A stretch of DNA of 64,000 nucleotides, taken from Myrmaecium sp. VS I D KN 1. Taxonomy: Eukaryota > Ascomycota > Dothideomycetes > Valsariales > Valsariaceae. The notes under the pieces are model-generated. The model was given only the letters and a program-made list of their open reading frames with translations. It made no database searches and was not told the DNA's origin. Position numbers and translations under genes: made by a program. Positions 1 through 10,983 of the stretch are shown here, piece after piece (the first letter of the stretch is position 1; every line of letters begins with the position of its first letter). The DNA lies in NCBI GenBank assembly GCA_019775845.1, contig JADQAV010000018.1, forward strand, positions 751,044 through 815,043, read 5' to 3'.

Positions 1-1254
1 CCGTCCCCGAGGTTATACATCTTCATGTCGAGGGTGAAAGACTTGGTTGGCGCTGGCAGGAGAGGCTCCTTGTCGTATGGAACGAGGGAGAAGTCGTCGA
101 AGGGGTCGAAAGTGGAAAGGGGAGAGGCGGCAGGGAGGTCGGCTGAGGAAGAGTATTGTAGCCAACCGGTTACATTGGGGTTGAGGGAGGAAGGGACGGT
201 GTCGAAGAGATCCTAAGAGTAAGGGGTTAGCCGATGATCTACCCATTTCTCACGTTCCGTCCGAAAGGTCATAAAGATCGAGAGCAAGCTAGCAACATAC
301 CTCGTCCATGCTCCCAACGATGGCAAAGTTGGATGAGCTGTCATTCCTCATGGTGACCAGCACGCTGTATCGTTGGGCAACGGTCATATAGATCATCTCT
401 GCGTCCGCGGCCTCCGTATAAATTCCGTCTACTTCTACAATCCGCATCGTGTGACCTCCAAACCAGACATACTGGCCTGCAAACGCGCCCATATTGATCA
501 GCCGGAACATGTACGTCTTGCCTGGCTGCACCGGGATGGTGAGGTTCTGCGTCTCGTTCATGAGCGCGGAGTTAGGAACCGGCTCGGCGCCGGTAGGGTT
601 TGTGACGCTGATGAAGTCGGCGAGCAGGCCGTGCATGAGGTCGTGATACCAGTCGGAGAAGGTGAGGACAATCTCCTCATCGTAGGCGTCTTTGTAAGGG
701 CTGTCGAGATCATTGACAATGAATGGGCCACGCAAACCGTCGGGGTATTGTCCTAGACTCCATGTCAGACCGCTTTATGTCCCGAAAGGGACTGTGTACC
801 CTACCTCTCGTATGGGAATGGTACCAGTACGTCCCTGGCTGGTCTACAGTGAAATTGTAAGTGAAGGTCCCATCCGGAGGTATCTAGATATGTCATCAGG
901 AGCGTTGTAGACACTTTGCAGGAGGTGAAATCTCACATCACACTGCACAACTCCCGGCGGACCATCCATATACGTCGTCCCATTCATATAAAGGCCGTGA
1001 AAATGCAAGCTCGTCGATCCGTTTCCGAGATTGTTGTTGGCATTGATCACGACACGGTCTCCCTTCGTGACATTGATCGTAGGAACCGGCCATTGACCGT
1101 TGATTCCTATCACGGGCCTGACAGCGAGGCCATCTGGGTTTGCGTAGACCCAACCGATGTCGAAGTCATGGTTGATTGTTGCAGCACGGCCGACGCCCAG
1201 GAGAATGGTGAGCAGTAAGCAGGTCGCAAGGCTTATGGTAGATGGCGTGTACAT
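1..1254 (-). CDS. FET3: Fet3-type multicopper ferroxidase, 3' end beyond the window
   Basis: This is a cell-surface multicopper oxidase that oxidises Fe(II) to Fe(III) for the Ftr1 permease. Exons read 1254-937, 883-805, 752-301 and 212 to the window edge, with phases that match. The ATG at 1254 opens a signal peptide (about 20 residues, ending near GVGRA). Copper-binding motifs HFHGLY and WYHSHTRGQ are present, as is the DWYHD segment typical of Fet3 relatives. Many N-glycosylation sites fit a secreted protein. The C-terminal copper cluster and membrane anchor lie outside the window. The gene is head-to-head with FTR1, the usual fungal arrangement for the oxidase-permease complex. A laccase is the alternative, but the FTR1 neighbour and the Fet3-like segments make that unlikely. 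Confidence 0.9.
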
Positions 1255-2105
1255 ATCGAGCGCAGGCCGGTCGATCGATTCTAAGATACCCGAAAGATGT
1301 CGACAGCCGACATAGCAGGCCTGCAATACTTAACACCAGGTCAAGCAGGACGGTGGAAAGCTGAAGCCGAGGAGGGTCGAGAAGGCTGAGGACTGCACTG
1401 GACGGCGATTGATTAGATTCACGTCCCTGCTCTAGCCAAAGCCTGATAAGCCTCCAGGCTCAAGCCGCAACCCAAGGCAACAAGTAGGACCGGACTGCGG
1501 GCGGAAATGGATAGGACACCGGAGGTCCCGCCGATCCCAAGCCGGGAGATCGTCATACCCATGGATGAAGCATCGAGGCAGTCTTCTTCTTCTTCTTCCT
1601 CCTCCTCCTCCTCCTCCTCTCCATGCCTTCATTCCTTGAGACGACACTCCTCGATGCGGAACTGCCGCCATCCTCAACACAGGTCCGTATGTCTGAGACG
1701 AACGGCGTCCGTGAGTCTCAAGAAGTCATGGACCTTTTGTAAGTTGTTTGAACCGCACTCTCCACTCGGCAGAGCAACAAGCATCCGAGCTAAGGCGGAC
1801 CGGTCACCGCTTGGGGTTGAAGCTAAGTTTAGGGCCCCGGCTGTGGGGTGAAGGGGCACGGGGAAGAAGGGCTGGCGGGGAAAACCGAAGCGACAGCCTA
1901 GACCCAGACGTTCCCTTTCCGCATCACCACCGCCCTTCAGCCCGTGAACGCCATCCATGCGACATCTCGAATCGTCCGTCGCGGATCAAAGGGAAGGCTT
2001 AAGAACCTCTGGTGCCGTGGGAGCCCTGGCGTGATTTTTCTGTATTTTCTTCCATTCTGTTCCCGTGTCCCTCGGTTCCGATATCGATGGCAAGCGAGTT
2101 AATGC

Positions 2106-2114
2106 ATCTGATAA
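2106..2114 (+). promoter_or_regulatory. Putative iron-responsive GATA-factor site (ATCTGATAA)
   Basis: The nine bases match ATCWGATAA, the consensus known for SreA/Urbs1/SRE-type GATA repressors of iron uptake. It lies about 0.6 kb upstream of FTR1 and 0.85 kb upstream of FET3. Binding is inferred from the motif only. Confidence 0.6.
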
Positions 2115-2637
2115 CCGTCCACACTCCGAGTCCTTCATTAAGTCCGACGGCGTCGGACGCGGATAACAGTGGCGTTCAGAGCGGAGGCCCATGGCGGTCT
2201 TTTCTGATGGATATTGGATCATTGACGGCATGGTCTATGCCAAACACTGCAGTCACCGGCAGCTGAAAAGCGAGGAACTTCCAATGATGAAGTGAGCCTT
2301 CGATCAACATATCGTCAAGGGCTGACGATGGATGAGAAAGGTTCGAACCGAAGCCTTGCGGGGTTTCGATGCGACCTACCGCTTCCCTGCAGAGTGGCTC
2401 ACAAAAAGCGTTTCCAGATCGTGGAAACAGATCGCGCCTCCTCCTAGGTTACACACACCGCTGGTAACTTCTCGCCCGGCGTCATCTTAGGCTCGCATGT
2501 GCGTCCGATAAGTAAACTCACGGAAGAGAGAAGAGGGGGAGTGGTGCACCTCGGGTGGTGGTGATGTCGTCCATGATCCACTTGACTTTCCTAAGTACTA
2601 CTACCCACGGAGAGGAGAGTGTTGTTTAAATAAAGTT

Positions 2638-2646
2638 ATCTGATAA
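2638..2646 (+). promoter_or_regulatory. Putative iron-responsive GATA-factor site near FTR1
   Basis: This is a second perfect ATCTGATAA, 71 bp upstream of the FTR1 ATG. It sits inside TTATCTGATAA (2636-2646), which presents GATAA on both strands around a single central base. Its closeness to the start codon makes it the best candidate operator for iron repression of FTR1. Confidence 0.65.
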
Positions 2647-2716
2647 TCCTTTCTCTCCATCTGATCAGATTGCATCTTTCCGCTCCGCTCCGCACAAGGC
2701 TGAAAAAGTTACAGCT

Positions 2717-4073
2717 ATGGTGAACGTCTTTGCGATTCCCGGTATATATGGACAAATTCTCAACGTATTTACTCACTGACTTGGCCAATCAGTTTTTTTC
2801 ATCTGCTTCCGCGAATGCCTGGAAAGCAGTATCATCGTCTCCGTCCTCCTCGCTTTTCTGAAGCAAACGCTGGGGCCAAAGCACGATGCCGCTCTACATA
2901 AACGGCTCGTCAAACAGGTTAGACTACACCGCGAGAACATCTATCGCAAAAAAGTAGTAGCTGACAGGATGCGTCCTCAGGTCTGGCTAGGTGTCGCCCT
3001 CGGCCTCCTCATATGCATCGCCATCGGTGCCGGGTAAGATCAGATCAAATCATATCCGCCGCCGTCTTATCAGATGCGCAAGGCTGACACCTACACACAC
3101 ACAACGCTTCAGCATGATCGGCGCGTTCTACGGCGTCGGCCGGGACACCTTCTCGCACACCGAGGACATCTGGGAAGGCGTGTTCGGGCTGATTTCCTCC
3201 GTCATCATCTCGCTGATGGGCGCCGCGCTGCTGCGCGTCTCGAAGCTGCAGGACAAGTGGAAGGTCAAGCTGGCGAAGGCGCTCGAGGCGAAGGATGCGA
3301 AGAAGCGGGCGGGCGGGAACCGCTTTGTTAGGTGGTCGGAGAAGTACGCTATGTTCCTCTTGCCGTTCATCACGGTGCTGCGCGAGGGGCTGGAGGCCGT
3401 GGTGTTTGTTGGTGGCGTGGGCCTGGGGCTACCTGCCACTGCGTTTCCGCTGGCGGTCATCTGCGGCATCGCTGCTGGCTGCGTGGTGGGATACCTCATC
3501 TATCGGGGCGGGAACATGGCGACGCTGCAGATTTTCCTCGTCGTGTCAACGTGCTTTCTGTACCTGGTCGCCGCCGGCTTGTTCTCAAAAGGCGTGTGGT
3601 ACCTTGAGATGAACCGGTGGAACAAGCTCATCGGTGGGGATGCTGCGGAGACGGGAGCTGGGCCTGGCAGCTACGATATTCGCCAGAGCGTATGGCATGT
3701 CAATGTAAGTCGACCATGACTACCTGTCAGGAGCTCTCAGGTACTGATACCTATCGTCCAGTGCTGCAACCCGGAACTGAACGGCGGCGGCGGCTGGGGG
3801 ATCTTCAACTCCCTCTTCGGCTGGCAGAACTCAGCCACCTACGGCTCCATGATCTCGTACAATCTGTACTGGGCCGCCATCATCGTCGCCTTTCTGGCGA
3901 TGCGGTACAATGAGAAGCATGGTCATTGGCCGCTCTTGAAGGCCAAGGCACGCACCGGTCACGACGCGGAGAGCGAGCATAGCCGTGAGGAGGGGATGCT
4001 CGCCAATGAAGCCGTGCTGGCGAAGAAGGAGTCCGGCAGCCAGCCAACCGCGGTGCGAGAGCTCCGGCTCTGA
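2717..4073 (+). CDS. FTR1: High-affinity iron permease
   Basis: This plasma-membrane permease takes up Fe(III) passed on by the Fet3 ferroxidase. Five exons (2717-2741, 2793-2917, 2981-3033, 3113-3704, 3762-4073) give 368 residues. The N-terminus begins [14 protein letters not shown]. The first iron-exchange motif is RECLE (residues 15-19) and the second is the classical REGLE (158-162) in a hydrophobic helix. Six or seven membrane segments are evident, followed by a charged cytoplasmic tail, all typical of the family. Gene order with FET3 implies shared iron repression, supported by two upstream ATCTGATAA sites and one in intron 3. No abnormality is visible. Confidence 0.95.
3067..3075 (-). 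promoter_or_regulatory. ATCTGATAA motif inside FTR1 intron 3
   Basis: The minus strand reads ATCTGATAA within the intron spanning 3034-3112. It is the third perfect copy of this nonamer in about 1 kb. It may be an intronic binding site or chance; nothing else in the intron is unusual. Confidence 0.4.
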
Positions 4074-4633
4074 CCGTCTCGGACTGGGTGTGGGTGAATA
4101 GGAATGGCAGGGATGTATGACGATACAAGTTCATAGCTTCAGCGGGAATTAAGGTGGTAGAACCCAACATCGCTGGACATCCTGCCTACCAGTAGGGATA
4201 CATATGTATGCGAGGCTGAGATCTCCGGCGCTGGAAGCACCGGGTGAGGCCGTGAAATGCGAGCGGTTCCGCAGAAATGCAATACCGCCGAATGTGATGC
4301 TCCTTCCGCAGAAGTGCAATACCGCAGAATGCATCTGAATACCGAATGCCGCAGAAAAGGCGATACTGCGACCACTGCGACGAAGAAATTGGAACGCGAC
4401 GCGGGAAAAAGCGACGGTCCGGTGCCCCACCATCCATGCCCGCCCGGGCCGCAAGGGACGTGCGGAGATAAAAACCCCGCCGTCCGAGGGCGATGTTTCG
4501 CCGCCGAGAGGTGAATCTACCTCATAGTCCTCTACCTACCTCACATAAGTATACAGCTCAACCACCACTTCTCTTCGCCTTCGCCCCCGTCCTCCTGTAA
4601 ACGCATCAACACACCGATCACCCGCACGCCTCC
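4074..4633. other. Intergenic region with a short imperfect repeat
   Basis: No gene is seen. It holds the FTR1 3' flank, an imperfect direct repeat near 4267-4331 and the presumed promoter of the BTB gene. Confidence 0.6.
4267..4331. repeat. Imperfect direct repeat, 28-bp unit, 37-bp spacing
   Basis: Units at 4267-4294 and 4304-4331 both begin TTCCGCAGAA and end GAATG, with two differences in 28 bases. A shuffled partial copy (GAATGCCGCAGAA) follows around 4344-4356. No coding or transposon signature is attached. Confidence 0.6.
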
Positions 4634-6360
4634 ATGCGCCATGAACTGGCCCTACCCATGAGCCACCCTCCCGCCGCCATGAAAGCAACACCAGCCATGT
4701 CCTCCTCCACATCCTCTTCCTCCGCGGCGACTACGCCCGCGGCCTCCACCACCTCCACCACTTCCACAAACACCACCAACAGCTCGCACGCTGCCTCGCC
4801 CGCCACCGCTTCCACATCGGCGGTCATCCCCATCGACCCACGCGGGGACCTCATCCTCCTGATCCGCGCCCGCCCATCCTCCCCCACCGCCTTCCGGTAC
4901 CGGGTCGCGACCGAGGCGCTCCGGCGCCGGAGCCGCTACTTCGCCTCCCTCCTCTCCCCGCGCTTCGCCGAGGGGGCGCGGATCCAGCAGGCTCACGCGG
5001 CGCGGCGCGGCCGGCCCGCCGGCGACGACGACCACGGGCACGATCAGGATGACGGGCGCGCGGAGGAGAGGCTCCCCACCGTCGAGATCAGCGAGATCGG
5101 GGCCATCTCGAATAAGGTCCGGAGTATTGAGCATATCGCGGCGGACCTGCTGCGGGTGCTGCATGGGCAGGATCTGGCAGCGGCGGGGGCGGCGGCGAGT
5201 GGTGGTGGTGGTGGCGGTAGTGGTGCTGCTGCAACCGCGGCCCCGCCACCGCTGGCCAACCTGGCTAACCTGTGCGTGGTGGCGGATCGGTTCGACGCGG
5301 TGCCGGCGCTGCGGGAGCTGGTCCGGCGGAAGCGGTATCTGCCGGCGATTGAGGCGAAGGGTCGGTTGGGGGCCGGCGCGGGCAAGGGCGCCGGGGCGGC
5401 GGTGGGAGAGGAGCGGGTGCGGCAGATGGTGATGGTGGGGGTGATGATGGAGTATGCGCCCTGGGTGGCCCGGTGGACCAAGAGGCTCGTCGTGGGCGGG
5501 AGCGAGCGCTGGCGGAAGGAGGTGTTGATGTTGGCCGAGTCGGAGGCGAAGGAGGAGCTGCCGCTGTGGTGGGATCTCCCTGGTGGGGTCGAAGGTAGGT
5601 CGAGGTGATTTTTGTTTGGGCTGGACATTTGTGAGCTGACCAGGGGGCGGACCGTCGTCGTAGACGAGCTCATATTCCGACGCAAGTGTGTCCTGCAGAC
5701 GGTGCAGAGCTGTCAGACGTACTTCCTTAAGCTGTACGCGTCTGGTGACCGACAGTGCAAGCTGGGCTATGATTCCTCGCTGCAGTGCGATTCTTACCAG
5801 TATGTCGGATGCTTTCCCGCCCTAGTTCCTCCTCGCAACCTCTTCTCCACCTTCGAGAAAAAGGCTAACCCATTCCTCCTTCTTCCACCAGACTCGGCGA
5901 GATGATCCGCTTCTTCACCCGACTCCGCACGCTCCGGCTCCAACCAACGCTCTACGACGAGCCCGCGGCGCAACAGTACGACGGCGAGGTGGACAAGCTG
6001 CTCGACCTCCTCCGGCAGTGCCCGTCCTACCAGATCGACCGGAACCACGGCCACTGCGGGCTCCGGGACCGGCTGCTCCCGCTGCTGGACCTGCTGGCCG
6101 GCTTCGTCAGCCCGGAGGCCGGGGCCGGCGAGCTGGGCATCTGCGAGGCGTGCTGGCGCGAGCGCCGGCGGGATTACGCCTGGTCCGAGGCCCGGCCGCC
6201 GGTGCTGTGGGTGCGGGAACGGATGGGTGGGGGGTTGGCGGGCTTCCGGATTGCTGCTGCTACCGGTGGTGGTGGTGGTAGTACTGCACCGTGTGATCCG
6301 GAGAGGCATCGGCGGGTACGGGATATGTTTTTGGCGGCGGAGAGGGATTGGGCGGCGTAG
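4634..6360 (+). CDS. BTB/POZ-like fungal protein
   Basis: Three exons (4634-5594, 5664-5799, 5892-6360) give about 521 residues. A Ser/Thr/Ala-rich N-terminal stretch precedes a region beginning DPRGDLILLI that resembles fungal BTB domains (GDLxLxVG-type start, then helices), interrupted by Gly/Ala and acidic low-complexity inserts. The C-terminal half carries conserved-looking cysteines (for example HCGLRDRLLP, GICEACW) seen in fungal BTB proteins of this kind. The role is probably protein-protein interaction; no partner is evident. The start is uncertain: in-frame ATGs lie at 4634, 4658, 4679 and 4697, and 4679 (GCCGCCATG) has the best context. The first acceptor at 5663 is chosen because the nearer AG at 5643 breaks the frame. 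Confidence 0.7.
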
Positions 6361-7704
6361 GTCTAGGTCGGAGTGAATGCGGAGCTGGCTTCTGTATCTC
6401 CGCGGACGTCCTGCATATCAGAAGTGAACTGGCCGTTTGGAGAGTGAGCAAGCTATGTATGCACCTCGCCCCTCTTTCCCTTTCCTCCCTTCCTCTCTCT
6501 TCCGTGCCCGAAAGAAAAGGACACGAGCATTTTCGTTCCAGTGGAAGCCTTGCATCTCCCCCGCCTTTCTGCCTGCCTTATCGCCTGCCTGCCTGTCTGC
6601 CTTCCCCGTGAGCGGTCAAGTGGCGCATCGAGCGCGTGTATGGCGATTATAGGTTACGCCCTCTCACCTGGGTGAAGCGGCACAGCCCGCCTTGGGGGTA
6701 CAGATACCTTTTTCTTTTCATTTTCGTTTCCCTTTTTTCTTTTTTCTTTGGTCGGTCTTACAAGGCTGTGATGTCCAGATATCCTGCAGACAGGCCGAGG
6801 AGGGGGGGCTGTGCAGATAGAGAGAGAGAGAGAGGGCTGATTCCCCCATCCCACCCCACCCCCGCCTCACCTCTTACCTCTCCTTCGGAGAACCCGGGGT
6901 GGTGGGGCGAAGTCCTTCGGGTCGCAACGGCGTGATGTTACATACATACATGCTGGCTGGATTCGTTAGATGGGTGTCGATGGATGCATGTTTATATCAT
7001 CCATTCACCTCGCCGGATCGGGGATGACGGTGTACCACTCTTCCTTCGCTGAGACGTTTTCACTGCGTGCCGAGCGCCGCAAGGTTGACTTGATCGATGG
7101 GTTTTATGGAGAGGATGGGAAGAAGGGAAAGATGGAGATGGAGATGGAGATATAAAAGAAGCACATGGCGACGGGTTGTTTGATATCTGTTTTCGGAAGG
7201 TAGAGTACTCTTCACTCTTCACTCTTTCTACCGTTCGCCGCCGTTCATCTCTCATTGTCACGTCTGCCTCACGTCAACCAAAGTACGAGCCAACAACGGG
7301 AGATAAAGATAAAAAAGAGTTTGTTCACCGCAATCATCCCGCGTGCATGTGAACAAGACACTACCGAGCAAAGCACCGGCAGAAGCTTTTGTTGTCCGCG
7401 TGCCGGTTGGTGTGACTCCTGGTGTCCTCCTTTTGTTTGCTTTTTGGGTCTGTTACCTACGGTTCCTCACCGACTCTGGTACCTTCCACGACTGGATACA
7501 TTTAAAGAAGGAAAAAAAAAAAAAAAAAAAAAAAGGCCCTGTCCTTCCTTCCTTCCTTCCTTCCTTCCTTCCTCCTTTTTTTCCTTTTTCCTTCCGCCAT
7601 CACCAACCACTGCACCTCTCTTACACTCTTCCACCTCCCCTTCCTACCTCAGAACACCACAACCACACACCAGAGAAATCAGGCAAAAAGAAAGAAAGAC
7701 AGAC
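6361..7704. other. Intergenic region with simple repeats
   Basis: No gene is seen. It includes an AG run (6819-6834), 23 consecutive A (7512-7534) and a CCTT run (7543-7574). The pyrimidine-rich stretch before 7705 looks like the leader of the vWA gene. Confidence 0.6.
7151..7158 (+). promoter_or_regulatory. Possible TATA box of the vWA gene
   Basis: TATAAAAG lies about 550 bp upstream of the vWA start codon. The distance implies a long leader, so this is tentative. Confidence 0.35.
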
Positions 7705-8846
7705 ATGTTCCAACGCATCCAACGCAAGCTCTCCCGGCGCGGGTCCAAGAATCCCACCACCAACCCAAACCCATACCTAAACGCGAACGCGAACACGAAC
7801 CAGAAGGATTCGTCGTCCAGATCCCCCTTCGGCTCCTCGAGCAAACGTGCGTCCTCGATCGACAAGGCAGCCTTGGATCTCAACGACGACGTTGGAGTGG
7901 GTAGCAGCAGCAATGACTACAGCAACAACCCGTTCGCGGATCCGAGTCCGCCGACCAGACGGCCTGGTGAGCATGAAGAGCTCCATAAGCAGCTTCTAAT
8001 TGTAACAGCAGCACGCTGAAACAAATAAAAGCAGATCAGCCCTCCCAGCCCATCTACCCCGACGGTCCACCACCCGTCTACTCCGCCGAACCACCCGAGA
8101 AATCATCTTCCATCCCCCAGCCGCTCCCCTCCGTACAAGCCGACGCCGATGACGACGACAAATACGCCTTCCTCCACACCTTCGACACCGTCTTCCTCAT
8201 CGACGACAGCGGCAGCATGGCCGGCACCCGCTGGCGCGAGACCGCCGAGGCCCTCGCCGCCATCGCCCCCATCTGCACCGCCCACGACGCCGACGGGATC
8301 GACCTGCACTTCCTGAACCACACGACCGCCGCCGCCCACCGGCACGTCACCGACGCGGCCGCCGTCTCGCGCATCTTCGCCGCCGTGCAACCCCGAGGCG
8401 GCACGCCCACGGGCCAGCGGCTCGCCGCGCTGCTCCGCCCGTACCTCGCCCGCTACGCCGCCGCCCCCACGACCACCAAGCCGCTCAACCTCATCGTCCT
8501 GACGGGTGGCGACCCGACCGATGACGTCGAGAGCCCGCTCGTGCACGCCGCCCGCGCCCTCGACCGCCTCGACGCCCCCGCCTGGCAGGTCGGCGTCCAG
8601 TTCGTCCAGGTCGGCAACGATCCCGCCGCCACCGCCGCCCTGCGCGCCCTCGATGACGGGCTCGCCGCGGTTGCCGGTGCTGGGCACGGCGCGCCTCCGC
8701 TGCGCGATATGGTGGATACGGTTCCGTTTACCGCGCAGGCGGACGGCGCGCGTCTCTCGGCGGAGGGCATCTTGAAGGTGGTGCTTGGCGCGGTGAATCG
8801 TCGGCTGGATCGCAAGGCGGGGCCGGAGCTGTATCGGCGGGGGTAG
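7705..8846 (+). CDS. von Willebrand factor A-domain protein
   Basis: Two exons (7705-7966, 8035-8846) give 357 residues. The first 130 are low-complexity, Ser/Asn/Pro-rich and basic at the very start. A vWA domain follows, with the metal-site motif DDSGS at residues 144-148 (DxSxS) and the usual GGTPTG loop with Thr near 211. The expected third metal ligand, Asp in the TDG loop, is replaced: the sequence reads LTGGDP at 243-248. Metal binding may therefore be altered. No signal peptide is seen, so it is probably cytosolic. Related vWA proteins are common in filamentous fungi but their function is not established. Confidence 0.8.
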
Positions 8847-9749
8847 GAGGAGTAGGACGCAGATGGGTGAAAGATGGAAGGTGAAACCGGAAAGTAGCGA
8901 GAGCAGGACGTGGTCGATTTTGACCGACCAAATGAGCTAAGGAAAAACTGGAGAAGGAAAGGCGGACAGAGAGCGAGAGAAAGAGGTGATCCTCCAGGAA
9001 AGGGACAAAAGTTGCTTGCAGGCAGGCTTTCGATATACCCCACGATCTGAGTCGGCACGCAAGGACTCGGTAAAGATATCGCTGCGGTAGATGAATTAAC
9101 ACCTCCCAACAGCCCTCAAGCGATATGATAAAAAGCGGACAGATGAAACGCGACGTTGACTATGAGGACAGAAGTGATGGATACGCAGTCGGTAGAATTT
9201 AGTGGATGCCCATTCGACTCGCGCCCTCCCACTCACGCGCGGAACCTCGTTCCCGCCGCCGGCGGCGGCTGATCCTGCATGTCTGAAAGAACCCCTGCCT
9301 GAATCCCAGCATGTCGTATATTGCACGTAGATAACTCGGCCGAACAATCCTCGATACCAGCCCGGCTCTTCAACCCAAAAATAGGAAGAACAAAAATCAA
9401 AGAGTAAAGTAGAAAAAGGGTAAACGGGGGAAGAGCGTAGAGTCCCACTTCCTCCCAGTATAAAATAACCTTATATGATGTAAAAGAAAAGAACAAATTG
9501 GTCGAACATAAAAGAGGACAAGATCGCCACCACACATACCGGGGGTATCTCTGAAAAGGGAAGAAGATAGAAAAAAGAAAAGAAGCAAATACGCATCATC
9601 CCGTCGTCGGAAGTATAATAAAGTATAACAAAAGATAGAAAGCAAAGGAATCGAAGATAAAGACATCAGAAATCCCCAGACTTTCTCGTACAACATAGCG
9701 ACAATGGTGAGTTAAAGGAGGAAAAGAGGAAAAAAAACATATACTCACC
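8847..9749. other. Intergenic region between convergent genes
   Basis: This is AT-richer sequence between two convergent 3' ends. No gene or RNA is recognised. On the minus strand a perfect splice donor (GTGAGT, about 9748-9743) follows the glycosyltransferase stop codon by two bases, so a 3'-UTR intron is possible. Confidence 0.5.
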
Positions 9750-10983
9750 TCATCTTCTTGCCTCCACCTCCAGAACCCTCTCCCCTCTCCTCATCGCATC
9801 CTCCACCAGCTGGTCTCGCTCCGGCCAGTACTCAATCACCAATTTCAACCACTGCTCCGCCCCGGACATCTCCTCGCTGACCCGATCCTCTCCCAGCTCC
9901 TTCGCCCGATCCTGCACCCTCTTCAGCACCCGTCGCATCCCTCTGACGCCATCCCAGAAGTGGCGGACCTCCTCCGGATACCGACTCGACTCCAGCGGGA
10001 CCTCCCACCGGCTTCCCGCATCCTGACTGCTCCTCCTCTCCCCTTCCAGCCCATCCATCCAGTACTCCAGCTCCTTCCACTTCGCCCCTCCCAGTTCCGC
10101 TCCCGCAAAATGCACGGCCAAGTCACCACCTCCCTCCCGGGTGTCCGGGAGTCCCTGGCTCGTCGCCCTCGCCGCGTACCACCCTCGCGGCTGATAGAAC
10201 ACGTTCGATCGGTACTCGCTCATGTTCGCGACCACGCCGAGAGCCTGCGCATCGACGGCAGCCGTCGAGCTGCCGGCGGCGAACGCCAGATCCGCCTCGC
10301 TATCGATGAACGGGATGCTGAGGCAATGCAGCAGAAACTTGTGCGTCCACGGCGCGACGCGCAGGAAAAATGCGTTGCTGTTCACGAGGCCGGTGCTGAT
10401 GTCGCGCGAGGCCAGGAAGTTGGTGTGTGCGAACTGCGTGTCCGAAGGCGGCAAGAAGGTGTGGAGTGGGATGTGGGGGTTGAGGAGCAAGGTTGGGGTG
10501 TCGAAGTAGCTGGGGAAGTCGCAGTGATAGTCAGTGATAAGACATCTTTGACGGGGGGAAGGACAAAGAGACATACAAGATCCATTCCGCCCTAGTCTCC
10601 TTTGGCTTCGCCAGCTCTTCCATTACCAACAGCAATAACCAGGAGAGTTTATTCCAGTACCCGCTGCTGATACTCTCGCGCAAGACGCGCATCTCGTAGC
10701 CATGCAGCGTGTTATGCTGCTCATGCGACTGAAGCGCGCGCTCGTAGAGGCCGATGCTCTCGCCATACAGCATGGTAGCTTTCAAGACGCGCGGTTGGGC
10801 GCGAACGACGACAACATCCTCCTGTAGGGCCGGAACCGAGGAGGCCGGGGAGGCTGTGGTGGAGAGGTAGTTGGAGGACGGATGGTACACAATGGCGACG
10901 AAGAAGAGGAAGATCAGGAGAACAAGGACCAGCGGGCGGCGGAGGAAAAGGCTGCAGGCCGGCGAGAGGCGGAAGAGGGCCAT
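9750..10983 (-). CDS. GT34-type (GMA12/MNN10) glycosyltransferase, type II membrane
   Basis: Two exons (10983-10577, 10509-9750) give 388 residues. A single hydrophobic anchor at residues 16-32 after a short basic cytoplasmic tail predicts a type II Golgi protein. The catalytic-domain start aligns with the galactosyl/mannosyl transferase family by pattern: WIFYFDTPTLLLNP (134-147), where relatives have W-[FL]-DAD-T-x-x-x-NP. The second Asp of the DxD metal motif is Pro here (D139-T140-P141). Later family-like segments (TGLVNSNAFFLR, then an acidic/hydrophobic tail) are kept, and the frame is open throughout. The DxD change is created across the exon junction, but the splice is forced by frame and consensus. 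The enzyme may be divergent or inactive. Confidence 0.75.

Larger units (their letters stand above)
1255..2716. promoter_or_regulatory. Divergent FET3-FTR1 promoter region
   Basis: This 1.46-kb stretch separates the two start codons and holds no credible gene. It contains a TTC/TCC-rich microsatellite (1582-1621), several GATA-type motifs and two perfect ATCTGATAA sites, listed separately. A CCAAT pentamer lies at 2281-2285. The short open frames in it have no recognisable protein character. Confidence 0.7.

Noticed and set aside
2330-2360. GGTTCGAACC, like a tRNA T-loop or B box
   Set aside because: The flanking bases do not form a T stem or a cloverleaf.
5640-5663. CTGACCAG at 5643 as the BTB intron acceptor
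   Set aside because: It shifts the reading frame of the next exon; it fits better as the branch site for the acceptor at 5663.
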